Below are positions 33,691 to 44,607 of a stretch of 64,000 nucleotides of DNA, one piece after another. How positions within the stretch are numbered: position 1 is the first letter of the stretch; every line of letters starts with the position of its first letter. The stretch is from Quercus robur (Eukaryota > Streptophyta > Magnoliopsida > Fagales > Fagaceae). The notes beneath the pieces were generated by a model. The model worked only from the letters and a program-made list of their open reading frames with translations. It was not told the DNA's origin and did not search any database. The position numbers were made by a program, and so were the translations under genes. The stretch is from positions 52,526,354 to 52,590,353 of the forward strand of contig NC_065536.1 in assembly GCF_932294415.1 (NCBI RefSeq), given 5' to 3'.

Positions 33691-36600
33691 GGAAAAGCTG
33701 TGTTACATGGACTCTCTAGTTTGCCTTTGAATCCTCAACACTAAAGGGACTAGTATGGAATGGATTAACGTGTTTCCAAAAGCATAACTGAAGTCATGCA
33801 ATGCTCGGTCGTGCCCTTGGATGAATTATTCAAAGTTCGTCGCCCTCGGACAATACTCCCGCGCTTATTACAGAACGTTCAACCGTCATCTCGGTTAGTT
33901 TCCTAAGTTTAACTTACTATGAGTTATTATTATGTCTGATAGTGTCCATAGATTAGAAGTAGTTGGATCGTGTTTCAAGAGTGCTTGCTCTAAATACTGC
34001 CGAGGAGAAACACACACATGGAGCACACCAACTCCCAAAATAGTTTTATCAAAGGAACAGCGTTCAAAATAAGTAAAGAAATCGTCATTTCTTACTAAAG
34101 CATAGAGATAGTACAAGGTACAATGAAAAGCTAGAACCAGTCTATGTCAAAGCTCACTACATAGCCAAAAGAAAGGAAGATACAAGAGAATAAGTAAAAG
34201 CCGAGGAAGTAGATCAGAGGAGAGGTTGGCTACAGCTCCAAGATCTTGCTCTTCTTCAATGCTCTCACTTGCCCACAACTCAAACAGCGAAAGAGACCCA
34301 ACTTGAACCTGACACCGTTGAAGGAAAGGTGCAGGGGGTTGGAGATCGTAGGGCTTTCTCTAAATATACGCCTGCCGCAAAGCAGAGGCGCTGATGGCGG
34401 AAAATCTCTCTTCTGACATACCAAGATTCTGGCATGAACAGAACCTGCTTCGGATTTTGACTAAAAGAGGGAGAGACATCCTTTCCCTTCGATCGAGATG
34501 GAGCACTCTCTTGAACTTATGCTTCCTGTGCCCATACCTCACCATTTTTAGTCTCATAAGGGTGCGGCGCTTCTGTGGCAGAGGGATTTCTTTTTTCCCA
34601 ACTCTCGCCTCAAACAGGTTATGCTAAGGGAGGACGACACTGAGTATAGGAGCTGTGATTTGGGAGAAAACTAAAGAGTTGATGAGAGGGTGAAATAATT
34701 TTCTCTCTTATCTGTTTATTTAAAGAAATAAGGTGGTGGCATTTAATGCACACAGCGCCCCAAGGAACGCTACGGACAAGATGGCTTAGGCTCAATCTCC
34801 AATGCCACCTGTAACCAGGGGATTAAAGGAGTCTCTGGAAGGTGCACCTCGAACATTGGGACGCCAGAAAGCACCACGTAACCATAAACTACGTAAATAC
34901 CCTTAAAGTTATGGGCCAAGTAAATTCGCGGTCCAGGCCTGTTCTGCATGGAGGCCCAGGGACAATGGCCCCCACCGAGGAATAGCTGTTGCCGAGGACA
35001 ACTTGCTGCTCGGCACCTCGTGAAATACCTGAGGAAGAGGAGAAACTAAGCTCAAAGAATCTTGGACAGAACCTAGGCCTTGTATGGTCCTCAGACCCAA
35101 ACCTATGGGGAAACCAAGTACTGAAAAAATCTAAGTTGAAGGCAGAACCTAAGGCTTGCATGATCTTCGGACTCAAGCTAAAAGGGAAAACCAAGTACCG
35201 ATAAAGACACAAGTCTCGGACTCAAGCCTAAGGGAAAAATCAAGTACATAAGATAAAACGCACAAGTCCTGAACAAAACCCAGGTTTTGCAAAGTCCTCG
35301 GACTCAGGCTTCTTGGGAAATCAACTGCCCTAATGAAGAAATTTCTCGGTTTAAATACTGGAAAAGGTTAAGGCTCGCGTATCATGGAGATAGCAGAACA
35401 ACCTCATGATCGTCAACCTAAGGAGGCCACTCATCCGGTGGGTAACATGTCCTCGGATAACTACTTCTTACACCTTATCGAGCATTTAATACCCATCACG
35501 GCTAATTTTAAGGTAAGTCTCATTCCTCACTGATCGGATTGTTATGTTGAATAATTTTGTTAAAGTTATCGTGGCATCTTTTTATCAACGATTACTTTGG
35601 CCTTAGTTATTAGTGATTCAAATGTTATACTATTATGCCGAGCAGCGCTTTCACATTTGTTAGAATATATAAACAAGACATCCGAAATAGAGTAGCAACA
35701 ACTTTTATTAATATGAAAAATTGTTACAACGTACAAGGAAGGGCTTAAACAAGCCTATACAAAAAATGAACTGCTAAAACAGTAACAGCATCCGTAATAC
35801 AAATAAGTAAACCATCAGGTATCTTCTGAACTCGCCTTCAAAGTCTCTCCGAAATCTATGCCTCAGTACTGCTCATATCAGGAGAAGAACCTTATACAAA
35901 AATAATGAAGGACAAGGAAGAAGAATTGGAACACATGGAAGCACTTCAACAAGCTCTTGTTGCTGAAGAAAGCAAGGGAAAAAGAAGATGGAGGACATGA
36001 GTAGGAAGGAGGAGAAGAAGAGGGAAGCAATGAAAAGAAAGTAAAATGAGCAAAAGAGGGAGAAGGGGAGCCATATTAGGTATGCTCATGAAAGAGCGAA
36101 TGGAGATGACAAGGGAGGTCTTCGACTCAATCACACCGGAAGTGGGGTGTGACGAGTCCCTGCTTCGGATTTTGACTAAAAGAGGGGGGAGGCACATCTT
36201 AAGTCTTCGCCATCCTTGCCCCGACCGAGCCATCTCAAGTTTTACTAGGGCATGGCGTTTCTGGAAAAGGAAGGATTCATTCATGGCCGACTACTATGGT
36301 GGATGTATTATTGGATTAGGAGTAACCGGACGGAAGAAGTGAACTATAAGAAGGGCCTAAGGGATTCAGATATGAAAGAATCACCTCTGGTTTTCTCCCT
36401 TTATATAAGGGAGCAAGACAAGGGCACGTAACGCGTTCTGATCCCCAAGGAAATCCACGAATAAATGCACATCCGTTTCGTTCCCCCACGTTATCAGTAA
36501 CCGTAAGATTTGGGAAGTCTCGTAAAAGGAAGAAATTAAAGGCGTGCTACGGATAACCAAACGGTATAAGCGCATCACGCGTAAACCGAGGGAAACATCT

Positions 36601-36744
36601 TGCAGACCGGCGCATTCCTCGGGGAGGTGAAGAGTCGCCAACATTGATCAAGGGCCGAATTAAATGAGCAGTAATGAAGGCTCGGAGTTACCAAAACCCC
36701 CCTCCCCAATCCAGAGGCCGGACAGCAGGGTTTTGAGGGTCTAT
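33691..36744 (+). other. TE2 internal region without recognisable genes
   Basis: Collinear with TE1 4599-7606, including a degenerate array of CCTCGGAC/GGGAAACCAAGTAC units near 35060-35330 and the two LLRILTKRG-type blocks (34440-34560 and 36160-36290). A 98-codon sense frame (36046-36342) is interrupted in TE1, so it is not evidence of a shared protein. Confidence 0.65.
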
Positions 36745-37352
36745 TGTGGGGTCCAATAATCGACGGGCCAGGCCCGTTTGCTGATGAAGGGTCCAAAGGC
36801 CCAAGCCCAAAAGGTCATGGCCAGAGTTTAAGAATAGAGTGGCCCAATTGGCCAGGAGACGTAGCCGAGGACAGTGCAGTCCTCGGCTGACCCAAGAAAA
36901 AGGGCAGAAAGGTAAATGGGCGTGCTCGCAGGGGAAATCTAAAATATCTAAGAGAGGCTTCCTTTGCCGCCTTCCCCATGCATATCTCTGCGCCTGACAG
37001 AGCCTTATCCATGAACTTTATCAACAACTCTCAACGACTTAAGTCTGAGACTGATGGGACAAGTATCAGTCTTGAAAGGGTCGACCCTACACGTGGACGA
37101 AGGAAATTGAATGCATGCGAGTATAAAAGAAAAAATATGTAACCTAAAAGAAAGGCCTCCTCCAATCCCACAGAAAGGAAAAAGGGCTTCCGAGGCAAAT
37201 ATACTAGAACCATGCATAAATATCTTAACAAGACCACAGCCGGGTAAACATGACTTAGCTTTTCGATCCCACTCTCTACAAATGATATTGTATGGGCCCA
37301 TTTACGTGCGAACCCAACTCAACTGCAGTTTAACGCAATTCGTGTCCCTACA
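36745..37352 (+). repeat. 3' LTR of TE2
   Basis: 608 bp; polypurine-rich tract immediately upstream, target duplication GTTAC immediately downstream. Confidence 0.92.
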
Positions 37353-38784
37353 GTTACTATCATGCTTTAATCCTAAATTTTCATCATGGCAACACAAGTT
37401 AGGAAAAAGGATTATACCTTCATGCAAGATTCATATGGTGGAAGAGGAGACTCTTGGTAGAGGTTCTAAGGGTAGAGGAAAAGAAGAGTTAGGAGAGGAA
37501 GAGTGAGTCTCACTCAATACCTTGAGTCTAAGGAAAACCAAGATATGACAAGACTACTCAATTTCACTATAACTCAAGAAAGGGAAGAGAAGGGGTTTTT
37601 TGTGTGTCATGGAATGAAGGAGAGGGGGGTTTATATAGTAGTGGTGGAGGAAATATGAATGGAAGACCATTTAATGAGAGTTGACAAAGAATCATGAACG
37701 TAGACCTCATTTTAACCTTGGGGGAAATCCGGTGCATTAAATGGAAAGATTGGTGGGAGTGAGGAGCAAGCAAAGTTCAGTTTTCCCGTAGCTCCTGTAA
37801 CAACCTGTAAAGCCAACTTCGAAATATTATATCTGACTCAATTCTGATCGGAATTGTTTTATTCTTGTGCTCAAATTGAAACCCCGGATGTCTAGTTTCT
37901 GAGAAAATTAACTTCATTCATAGATTCAAAATATTCTGAGAGATATTGATGAAATAGTGAGCAGAGGTCATTTGTTAGAAAATGGTTTCAGCACAATTAA
38001 CATTAATAGATCCCAAATTAGCTCCCAATTAATATTAAATGGCTCCAATCACTCCCATTTCAGACTTAATTGGTTTCAAATTTATCCTAATTAAAAGATA
38101 ATTGCACAAATTACTCATTGAATAATTAATATTTAACTATCTAGTTAATTAGGTGTATGCAACCCTACCATAAAATGTAGTCCTAACCAATCAAATTATG
38201 GCACATCATCGTTTTCAAATTGATTATACTTATAACCAATTGAAATCAATTGTTCATAATCACATATAGTCGGACTCAATTTGTAATAATGCATCTCGGC
38301 CATTAAAACTTGATTTGATGATAACTTTCAATCTGATGGTCCGATTAGGGTTTATGACCAGTCGATTTGATCATTATAACATTAAAATCATTTTGGTAAA
38401 ATGAGATTAAGGATCTAATGACCATAATCAAGATGTATATGTCCAAGGTAAAATTACCATTTTACCCTCCATGTAAAGTTAAATACGGGTTGCAAAATGG
38501 GGTGTCAACAGAATGCCCCTTATTGGCAGAGCTTGAAAAGCGAATGTCAATGTATGAAAGAGACACCTAACTTTGCAATTAGTATTTAACAATGGTGATT
38601 GCATGTAGATAAAAATGCAGATGGTCATGTAGTGGATCAAAATGTGGACCGAATCTTAGGGGAGATTGCCTACGTACCTCTTGGTGGGGGGATCAGGTCC
38701 AAACGTAGTTCATGCATGCAATTTTTTTTTTTTTTTTAAATGAGTACAAGACATGCTTACCTGAGGTCAAGAATATATGAAGAT

Positions 38785-39460
38785 TCTAGTCATGTATTTC
38801 TGAGGACCAAAGGTTCGGGATCCTGGCTCACGTTTTTAGAGGACCTAGGATTTTTGGATCTTGGCTCATGTTTTCAGAGGACCAAGGGTTTTTTGGGCTT
38901 TGGCTCATGTTTTCAGAGGACCAAAGGTTCTAGATCCTGGCTCATGTTTTCAGAGGACCTAGGATTTTTGGATCTTGGCTCATGTTTTTCAGAGGACCAA
39001 GAGTTTTTTGGGCTTTGACTCATGTTTTCGGAGAACCAAAGGTTCTGAATCCTGGCTCATGTTTTCAGAGGACCTAGGATTTTTGGATCTTGGCTCATGT
39101 TTTTCAGAGGACCAAGGGTTTTTTGGGCTTTGGCTCATGTTTTCAGAGGACTAAAGGTTCTAGATCCTGGCTCATGTTTTCAAAGGACCTACAATTTTTG
39201 GATCTTAGCTCATGTTTTTCAGAGGTCCAAGGGTTTTTTGGGCTTTGACTCATGTTTTCAGAGGACCAAGGGTTTTTTGGGCTTTGGCTCATGTTTTCAG
39301 AGGACCAAAGGTCCTGGATCCTGGCTCATGTTTTCAGAGGACCTAGGATTTTTGGATCTTGGCTCATGTTTTTCAGAGGATCAAGGGTTTTTTGGGCTTT
39401 GGCTCATGTTTTCAAAGGACCAAAGGTTCTGGATCCTGGCTCATGTTTTCAGAGGACCTG
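38785..39460. repeat. 38-39 bp tandem array
   Basis: About seventeen units with the core GGCTCATGTTTTCAGAGGAC, alternating between GGTTCTGGATCCT-like and GGATTTTTGGATCTT/GGGTTTTTTGGGCTTT-like linkers, so the larger repeat is a two- or three-unit block. Lies in the 3' untranslated part of the Tat/Ogre-like element. Open frames here (for example 39097-39507) simply read the repeat. Confidence 0.88.
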
Positions 39461-39735
39461 ATGGATTTGAAATTTGGACGTGCTTCCCAGAGGTCCGATG
39501 GATTTGAAATTTGGACGTGCTTCCCAGAGTTTCGATGGATTTGAAATTTGGACGTGCTTCCCAAAGGTCCAATGGTTTGATTTTGGATGTGCTTCCCAGA
39601 GGTCCATTGAAATTGAATTTGGACGTGCTTCCCAGAGGTCTATTGAAATTGAATTTTGGACGTGCTTCCCAGAGGTCCGATGGTTTGAAGTTTGGACGTG
39701 CTTTCCAGAGGTCCAATGGATTTGAAGTTTGGATA
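39461..39735. repeat. ~37-bp tandem array
   Basis: About seven units around GATTTGAAATTTGGACGTGC and TTCCCAGAGGTCC. It abuts the previous array directly and shares its CAGAGGxCC word, so one probably arose from the other. Confidence 0.88.
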
Positions 39736-41551
39736 TTATTCATGCCAATGTGTATGGGTCTTGTACCTTAGTTCCTGCAAAATAAATATTTCCAATTAAT
39801 ACCAGAGCTATTCATTGAAAATAACTGGACATACCAGGCCAATGCCCCTAGTTTGGGACATCTTGCATGCTTTGATGAATGCTGACTGTGGATAGCTAAC
39901 TTGATGTTGCGACCACATGAGAATATGGAAGGAGATCACAATCTGCCATTTGTTCTAGAGATCTTTTATTTGAATCTATGCTCAAGAGATTTATCCTTTG
40001 AAGCTTTGACTCTAGAGATTTTTCCATTGAAGTTTTCAAAATTTTTAATGAAGATTTGTTCATTGGAGATTTTTCCTATGAAGATTTATTCATTGGAGAT
40101 TTTTCCTTGAAAAATTGAGATTTTTTTTTTGAAGAGTTATCTTGAAGATTTATCCTTTAAACATTTGAAAAAAAATTAAAAAAAAGATTTATTCATGGAG
40201 ATTTTTCTTTTGAAATATGGAGATTTTTCCTTGAAGATTCATTCTAGAGATTTTTCCATTGCAATTTTGAAAAACTTTAATGAAGATTTGTTCATAGGAG
40301 ATTTTTCCTTGAAAAATAGTTTTGGAGATTTTTCCTTTGATGATTTGAAAATTTTTAATGAAGATTTATTCATTGGAGATTTTTCCTTTTGAAGATTTGT
40401 TCATGGAGATTTTTCCTTTTTGAAGATTTGTTCATGGAGATTTTTCCTTGAAGATTTATTCTGGAGATTTTTCCATTGGATTTTTGAAAATTTTTAAGAA
40501 GATTTGTTCATGGAGATTTTTCCTTTGGAATATGGTTTCAGAGATTTTTCCTTTGAAAAATGGAGATTTTTCCTTTTGAAGATTTGTTCGTGGAGATTTT
40601 TCCTTGAAAATTTATTCTAGAGATTGAACTTTTGAAAAAAAATTTAATGAAGATTTGTTTGAAAAATGGAGATTTTTCCTTTTTAAAGATTTGTTCGTGG
40701 AGATTTTTCCTTGAAGATTTGTTCATGAAGATTTTTCCTTTGGAATATGGTTTTGGAGATTTTTCCTTTTGCAGATTTGTTCATAGAGATTTTTCCTTGA
40801 AGATTTATTCTTAGAGATTTTTCCATTGAAGTTTTGGAAATTTTTATTGAAGATTTGTTCATTGGAGACTTTTCCTTTGGAATATGGTTTTGGAGATTTT
40901 TCCTTTGAAAAATGGAGAATTTTCCTTTTGAAAATGGAGATTTTTTTTATGATCACAAAGTGAAGAAGATGAAGATGGACTAGAAATTATGAAGATTTAT
41001 TCATGATGATTTTTTTTTTTTTGAAAACCTATCCTTTGAATGAGAACAACTTTGGCTGGAAGTTGATGTGGATTGCTGGATAAGTCCTTGCTTAATTCCT
41101 GCAAAAAGATAATTTCAATTAGCAATGGATTTATTCATTGAAATGAATTGGAAGTACTTACCCAATGCCCCTAGTTTGCGGCATATTCCATGCTTAGATT
41201 GAAACTGAATTCATTTGATGTTGTGACCATTGGGGAACATGAAAGAAGATCATGGTCTGCCATCCTTGGTTCCTGCAAAAAGGCTTTCTTTCTCTAGCTT
41301 GTTAGAAACCAATTATCGTGAAAACTTGCACACAATATAAATAGGCCAATGCTCCAAGTTTAAACATGCTTAATGCAAACAAATGGGCTTAACCTAACAT
41401 GCACCCAAACAATTTTGTCACATTGTTTTGACTTTGTTCTCCAAGGTTGTTTGGGTGAATGGGACCGAGCCTCTGCAAGGCTGCCTACGTACCTCTCTCA
41501 CAAAGGATTAGGTCAAGACGTAGTTCAAAAGAACTGGATTTTGAAAAAAAT

Positions 41552-41588
<37 letters not shown>

Positions 41589-41870
41589 TGGAAATGAGAT
41601 TTCTCTTTCTTTCTTCTTCTTTTTATTTATTTTTTATTTTTTTTATTTTTTTTTATAAACAAGAGGTGATCCTTTGAACAACCATTTTGGCAAATCAAAG
41701 TGTTTAAGAATCAAACAAATCTCTTTGATTAAGAAGGATCAGGATCATTAAACTCATGTAATCAAATTTGCTTCATCCTTTTGAACATCGTCAAATTAAG
41801 TCTCCAAAGGCAATCAAGAAATGAAATGTGATAATATTTATGAATCACATTGTTGGGGGAACATCATAGG
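39736..41870. repeat. Further 3' arrays of the Tat/Ogre-like element
   Basis: About thirty degenerate ~30-bp units (GAAGATTTGTTCATGGAGAT, TTTTTCCTT) fill 39960-40960. They are bracketed by a duplicated ~180-bp block (39774-39955 and 41098-41275) sharing CCTGCAAAA, CAATGCCCCTAGTTTG and GATGTTG(C/T)GACCA. A second duplicated word, GCCTACGTACCTCT...CG(T)AGTTCA, is at ~38668 and ~41483. A pure poly-T run is at 41552-41587. No coding sequence. Confidence 0.8.
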
Positions 41871-42591
41871 GAATTTTGGGCCTTTTTATATCATTCATTT
41901 CATAACCGTGGGCACATGACCAAGATCTTAGCAAAGGAGCCCAAGCTTGGGCATAAGCTGGCTTGAGGTGAGTTTCAATCAAGTTAGTCCCGACTCTTTT
42001 ACCCCAGAACTATTGGGACACAACACGGCAGGAAGCAGTCTAGCCCAGAAGTACAGAAAGGCCCACCACAAAACACAACTTTTTTCGTCTAACTTAAATA
42101 TAAGTGTATGTTAGAAGAAACTATGAAAGTTGGCATACATAAAATAATTTGTCCGTCATCTAGTTCAAGCTCTCATCACTCTCACAATATAAAGAAGTAT
42201 CTCATGTGACATACACAATATAAGAACAAAAATATATATTCGATGCATGAGATAATTATTGTCACATATGACGTTCTTTATTCTAATCTTTTGGGATAAT
42301 TACAGTAAACTCACTTGTGGTTTAGCCCATTTTCACTTTGCCTACCCGTAGTTTAAAATTTTACACTTTGCCCACTTGAGGTTACTTCCGTTAGGGCTCT
42401 GTTATTAAAAAACAACTTTTGCCACCAAAACATAACATAACTCAAATAAAAAAGTTAGGGTTTGAATTTTTTTTGAAAGAGCTTGGGTTATGGGGTTTTG
42501 TGTCTCCATGCAAATTACAAGCACAAAATGTCCCTGTAACACACTAAAAATCTCTCTCATCTCTCACGCTAAAAATCTCTCTCATCTCTCA

Positions 42592-43090
42592 TGGATAAGA
42601 TCTCAAGTTTAGCCCACCAGAGGGGAGAAAGCATTGGCGTCGCTTGATCAGGTGAAATAGCAATCACTTCCCTCAATTTGGAAATAACTTCCCTCATTGT
42701 TAGTCTCTGCCTTGGATCTGGTCAGATGCATTCTTGGATAACTTCACAGATGACATCAAGCTCATTATTTTTGAAGGACTTGAGTTTCGGATTAATTAGG
42801 TAGCTGATGCTCTGCTTGTCATTTAAATATTCAGCAACTTGGCAAGTTGATGATGAGTTATTTCTCTACAAGTATTCAAGAATTCTTGTATATTACTTAT
42901 TAAGGGGGTCTCACTAAAAGATTTAGATCTTTAGACTAAATTACAACTTACCCAGTTAACAAGGTGCCCTTGTTCTTCTGAGTACTAGAGCTTTCCAGAA
43001 ATGATTTCTAGTAACAATATTCCAAAACTGTAGACATTTGTTTCTGGATCAGCAAATGGTGGTAATTCTGAATTCTCTTTATCATCTTCA
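42592..43090 (-). pseudogene. Captured receptor-like kinase fragment in the Pack-MULE
   Basis: The minus strand reads DPETNVYSFGILLLEIISGK, a stop, YSEEQGHLVNW, then GTAAGT; after a ~110-base gap comes VAEYLNDKQSISYLINPKLK, SFKNNELDVICEVIQECI, a stop, PDPRQRLTMREVISKLREVI and TPMLSPLWWAKLEILS. This is the C-terminal kinase lobe (subdomains IX-XI; DPETNVYSFG corresponds to DxxSDVYSFG) followed by the tail of LRR receptor-like kinases of the MRH1/At5g45840 type, which end in SPLWWAELEILS as I recall. The gap begins with a normal splice donor, so genomic DNA rather than cDNA was captured. Two in-frame stops and a phase slip at the gap make it non-functional. No N-lobe, membrane span or LRRs are present. 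Confidence 0.85.
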
Positions 43091-43093
43091 CCT

Positions 43094-43340
43094 GAGGAGT
43101 TTCAATTTTTGTTGGCATGAGGAGTTTCAATTTTTGTCGTTTGAAGTTTTTTGGGTTTTCAACTTTTCTGGGTTTCCAGTTTTTGGACATGAGGAGTTTC
43201 AATTCTTGTTGTTTAAACTTTTCTGGGTTTCTAGTTTTTGGGTTTCTAGTTTCTGGGTTTCTAGTTTTTGGACATGAGGAGTTTCAATTTTTGTTGTTTG
43301 AACTTTTCTGGGTTTCTAGTTGTTGGACATGAGGAGCAGG
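43094..43340. repeat. Minisatellite beside the captured kinase fragment
   Basis: GAGGAGTTTCAATTTTTGTT recurs at 43094, 43119, 43191 and 43275, with a last partial copy at 43331; between them GGGTTTCTAGTTTTTGG-type words repeat. Unit spacing is irregular (25, 72, 84 and 56 bp). Confidence 0.8.
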
Positions 43341-43765
43341 AGATTTGATTTGATTTATTTGAACGTTGTTGAGTTAGATTAGGAGTTTTAATTTTTATCT
43401 AATTTTTCTCATACGACTTTATCATGCTTTTCAGATGCATAATTAGTTTATTTGTGGTTGAGATGATAATTTCAAATACAAGTTGAAGTTCTAAGAAATT
43501 GCATAATATTTTTTACCAATGGCACATTTTGATCTTATTTTCTCTTGAATTTTTACGTGTTTTATGTTTTGATATGTTTTGGGAGGAAAGAGACATAAAA
43601 ATGGTGCAAAAATACATATTTAACATTCTTCTTAACGGAGGTGGGTAACAGAACCTTAACGGAAGTAACCTCAAGTGAGTAAAGTGTAAAGTTTTAAACT
43701 CTAAGTAGGTAAAGTGAAAACGGACCAAACCACAGAAGACTTATTGTAATTATCCCTAATCTTTT

Positions 43766-44271
43766 TCTTGTTTTTTTTGGTTAAAGAAAATGAGGGTTTG
43801 CTAAGTTACGACGTTATTTATTCTAATCTTTTTCTTGTTCTTTTTGGTTAAAGAAAATGAGGCTTTGCTAAGTTACGCCAGTATCCATGCAGGGCACTCA
43901 GGATAAGACCCACGAGCCAACTCTCGACTGTTCTTTATTCTAATAGCGTGTACGACAATGGTCAATAAGTATTTTCCACATTTGAGCCAAAATAAGAATC
44001 TGTAATGGGTGCCCAGTAGCCCCAGCCCAATCATTACATCCACTAGGCCCAATGGCAAAAGACCTATAATTTTTTTTTTTGAGAGAGATAAGGCCTACAA
44101 AAATTAAGTTCTCATGTTCCTTAAGTTGGGTTGGCCCAAAGTCTTGACATTTCACTTTTTATGTGACACGCAAACACAAAATATCAAGAGATTTTTCTTT
44201 TTTTCCTTCAATTTTACCCCAAAAAAAAAAAAAAAATCAAGTTCACTTTGACACGTATCTTTGTATACCAT
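43766..44271. other. Intergenic upstream of ALB4
   Basis: 43757-43806 and 43821-43876 are near-identical (TTTTTGGTTAAAGAAAATGAGG, TTTGCTAAGTTACG). No gene in the rest; a poly-A tract lies at 44219-44236. Confidence 0.6.
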
Positions 44272-44607
44272 CACGTGAAATAAAAATCTGGCATTTTGTT
44301 TTCCTTTTTTATCAATCTGGTCCTTTTCTCTTTCCTCAAAAAGTTAATAATAATAAAAAAAAACCCACACTTTGTTGTTTGTTCCACCTAAAATCTTGTA
44401 TCTCCCTTTCTCTCTCAACATCATCACTCATCAGCAGCAAAGCAAGAACACACACAGTTCACAGCATGTGAAAATAAATCAAAAACCAAAAACCTCTGCA
44501 ACTTTTACTAGGGTTTCATAAAAGTACCAAACTCAATTTCCCATTTCCCAAACACACAGACACACACACACATAAAAATTAAAAATTAAAAATTAAAAAT
44601 TAAAAAA
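44272..44607 (+). promoter_or_regulatory. ALB4 promoter/5' leader with G-box and start-stop uORF
   Basis: A palindromic G-box CACGTG sits at 44272-44277, a common bZIP/bHLH site in light-responsive plastid genes. 44400-44607 is CT/CA-rich leader-like sequence ending in a short (AAAAATT)n run (44571-44607). An ATG followed at once by TGA lies at 44466-44471, about 140 bp before the main start. Transcription start is unknown, so inclusion of that uORF in mRNA is inference. Confidence 0.45.

Larger units (their letters stand above)
32274..37352 (+). mobile_element. Non-autonomous LTR retrotransposon, TE2 (complete)
   Basis: 5079 bp, same family and organisation as TE1, inserted in the Tat/Ogre-like LTR with exact 5-bp duplications GTTAC (32269-32273 and 37353-37357). 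608-bp LTRs (32274-32881 and 36745-37352) begin TGTGGGGTCC and end GTCCCTACA, differing at three positions I could find. A PBS identical in its first 17 bases to that of TE1 follows the 5' LTR, and GGTTTTGAGGGTCTAT precedes the 3' LTR. No retroviral-type genes are readable. The internal part is collinear with TE1, with the 80-bp array at 33141-33690 in place of the 81-bp one. Confidence 0.93.
31505..38510 (-). mobile_element. ~1.9 kb LTR of a large Tat/Ogre-like gypsy element, split by TE2
   Basis: Read on the minus strand the LTR starts TGTTGACACCCC at 38510 and ends GCGGTCTCTCACA at 31505. Without TE2 and its TSD it is about 1922 bp. A promoter-like CTACTATATAAACCCC lies near 37629-37645 on the minus strand, followed by a pyrimidine-rich leader. 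Just outside its start (38511-38525) the minus strand reads AATAAGGGGCATTC, a good polypurine tract, so this is a 3' LTR; the upstream side holds long tandem arrays (38780-41000). Long LTRs and satellite-like 3' arrays are known for the Tat/Ogre lineage. The 5' half of the element is not visible. Confidence 0.65.
31029..42070 (-). mobile_element. Solo-type LTR, ~2 kb family, copy C (inverted, heavily interrupted)
   Basis: Only the two outer parts belong to this LTR. Read on the minus strand, the head at ~42070-41880 starts TGTGGTGGGCC and matches copy A (GGTGGGCCTTT, TTGGGC/CTGGGC, AGTCGGGACTA/AGTTGGGACTA). The tail at 31504-31029 ends TGGGTCTCGACA and matches the GGCCCATTT-rich 3' half of A and B. 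The flanking pentamers are AAACT (31024-31028) and AAACA (42071-42075), one mismatch. Between them lie the Tat/Ogre-like sequence (31505-~41850) and, within that, TE2. Confidence 0.65.
42293..43756. mobile_element. Pack-MULE (non-autonomous Mutator-like element)
   Basis: 1464 bp with ~111-bp terminal inverted repeats (42293-42404 and 43646-43756), both starting GGGATAATTACA. They are flanked by exact 9-bp duplications TAATCTTTT (42284-42292 and 43757-43765), the size typical of Mutator. No transposase. Instead the interior carries a receptor-kinase gene fragment on the minus strand (42592-43090) and a minisatellite (43094-43340). The site of insertion was a small tandem duplication whose second unit follows at ~43806-43876. 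Confidence 0.9.

Noticed and set aside
36046..36342. 98-codon sense frame in TE2 as a possible element protein
   Set aside because: The collinear region of TE1 has an in-frame stop, and no known domain is visible.
39097..39743. Several open frames of 60-136 codons on both strands
   Set aside because: All are readings of 37-39 bp tandem repeats in the 3' region of a retroelement.
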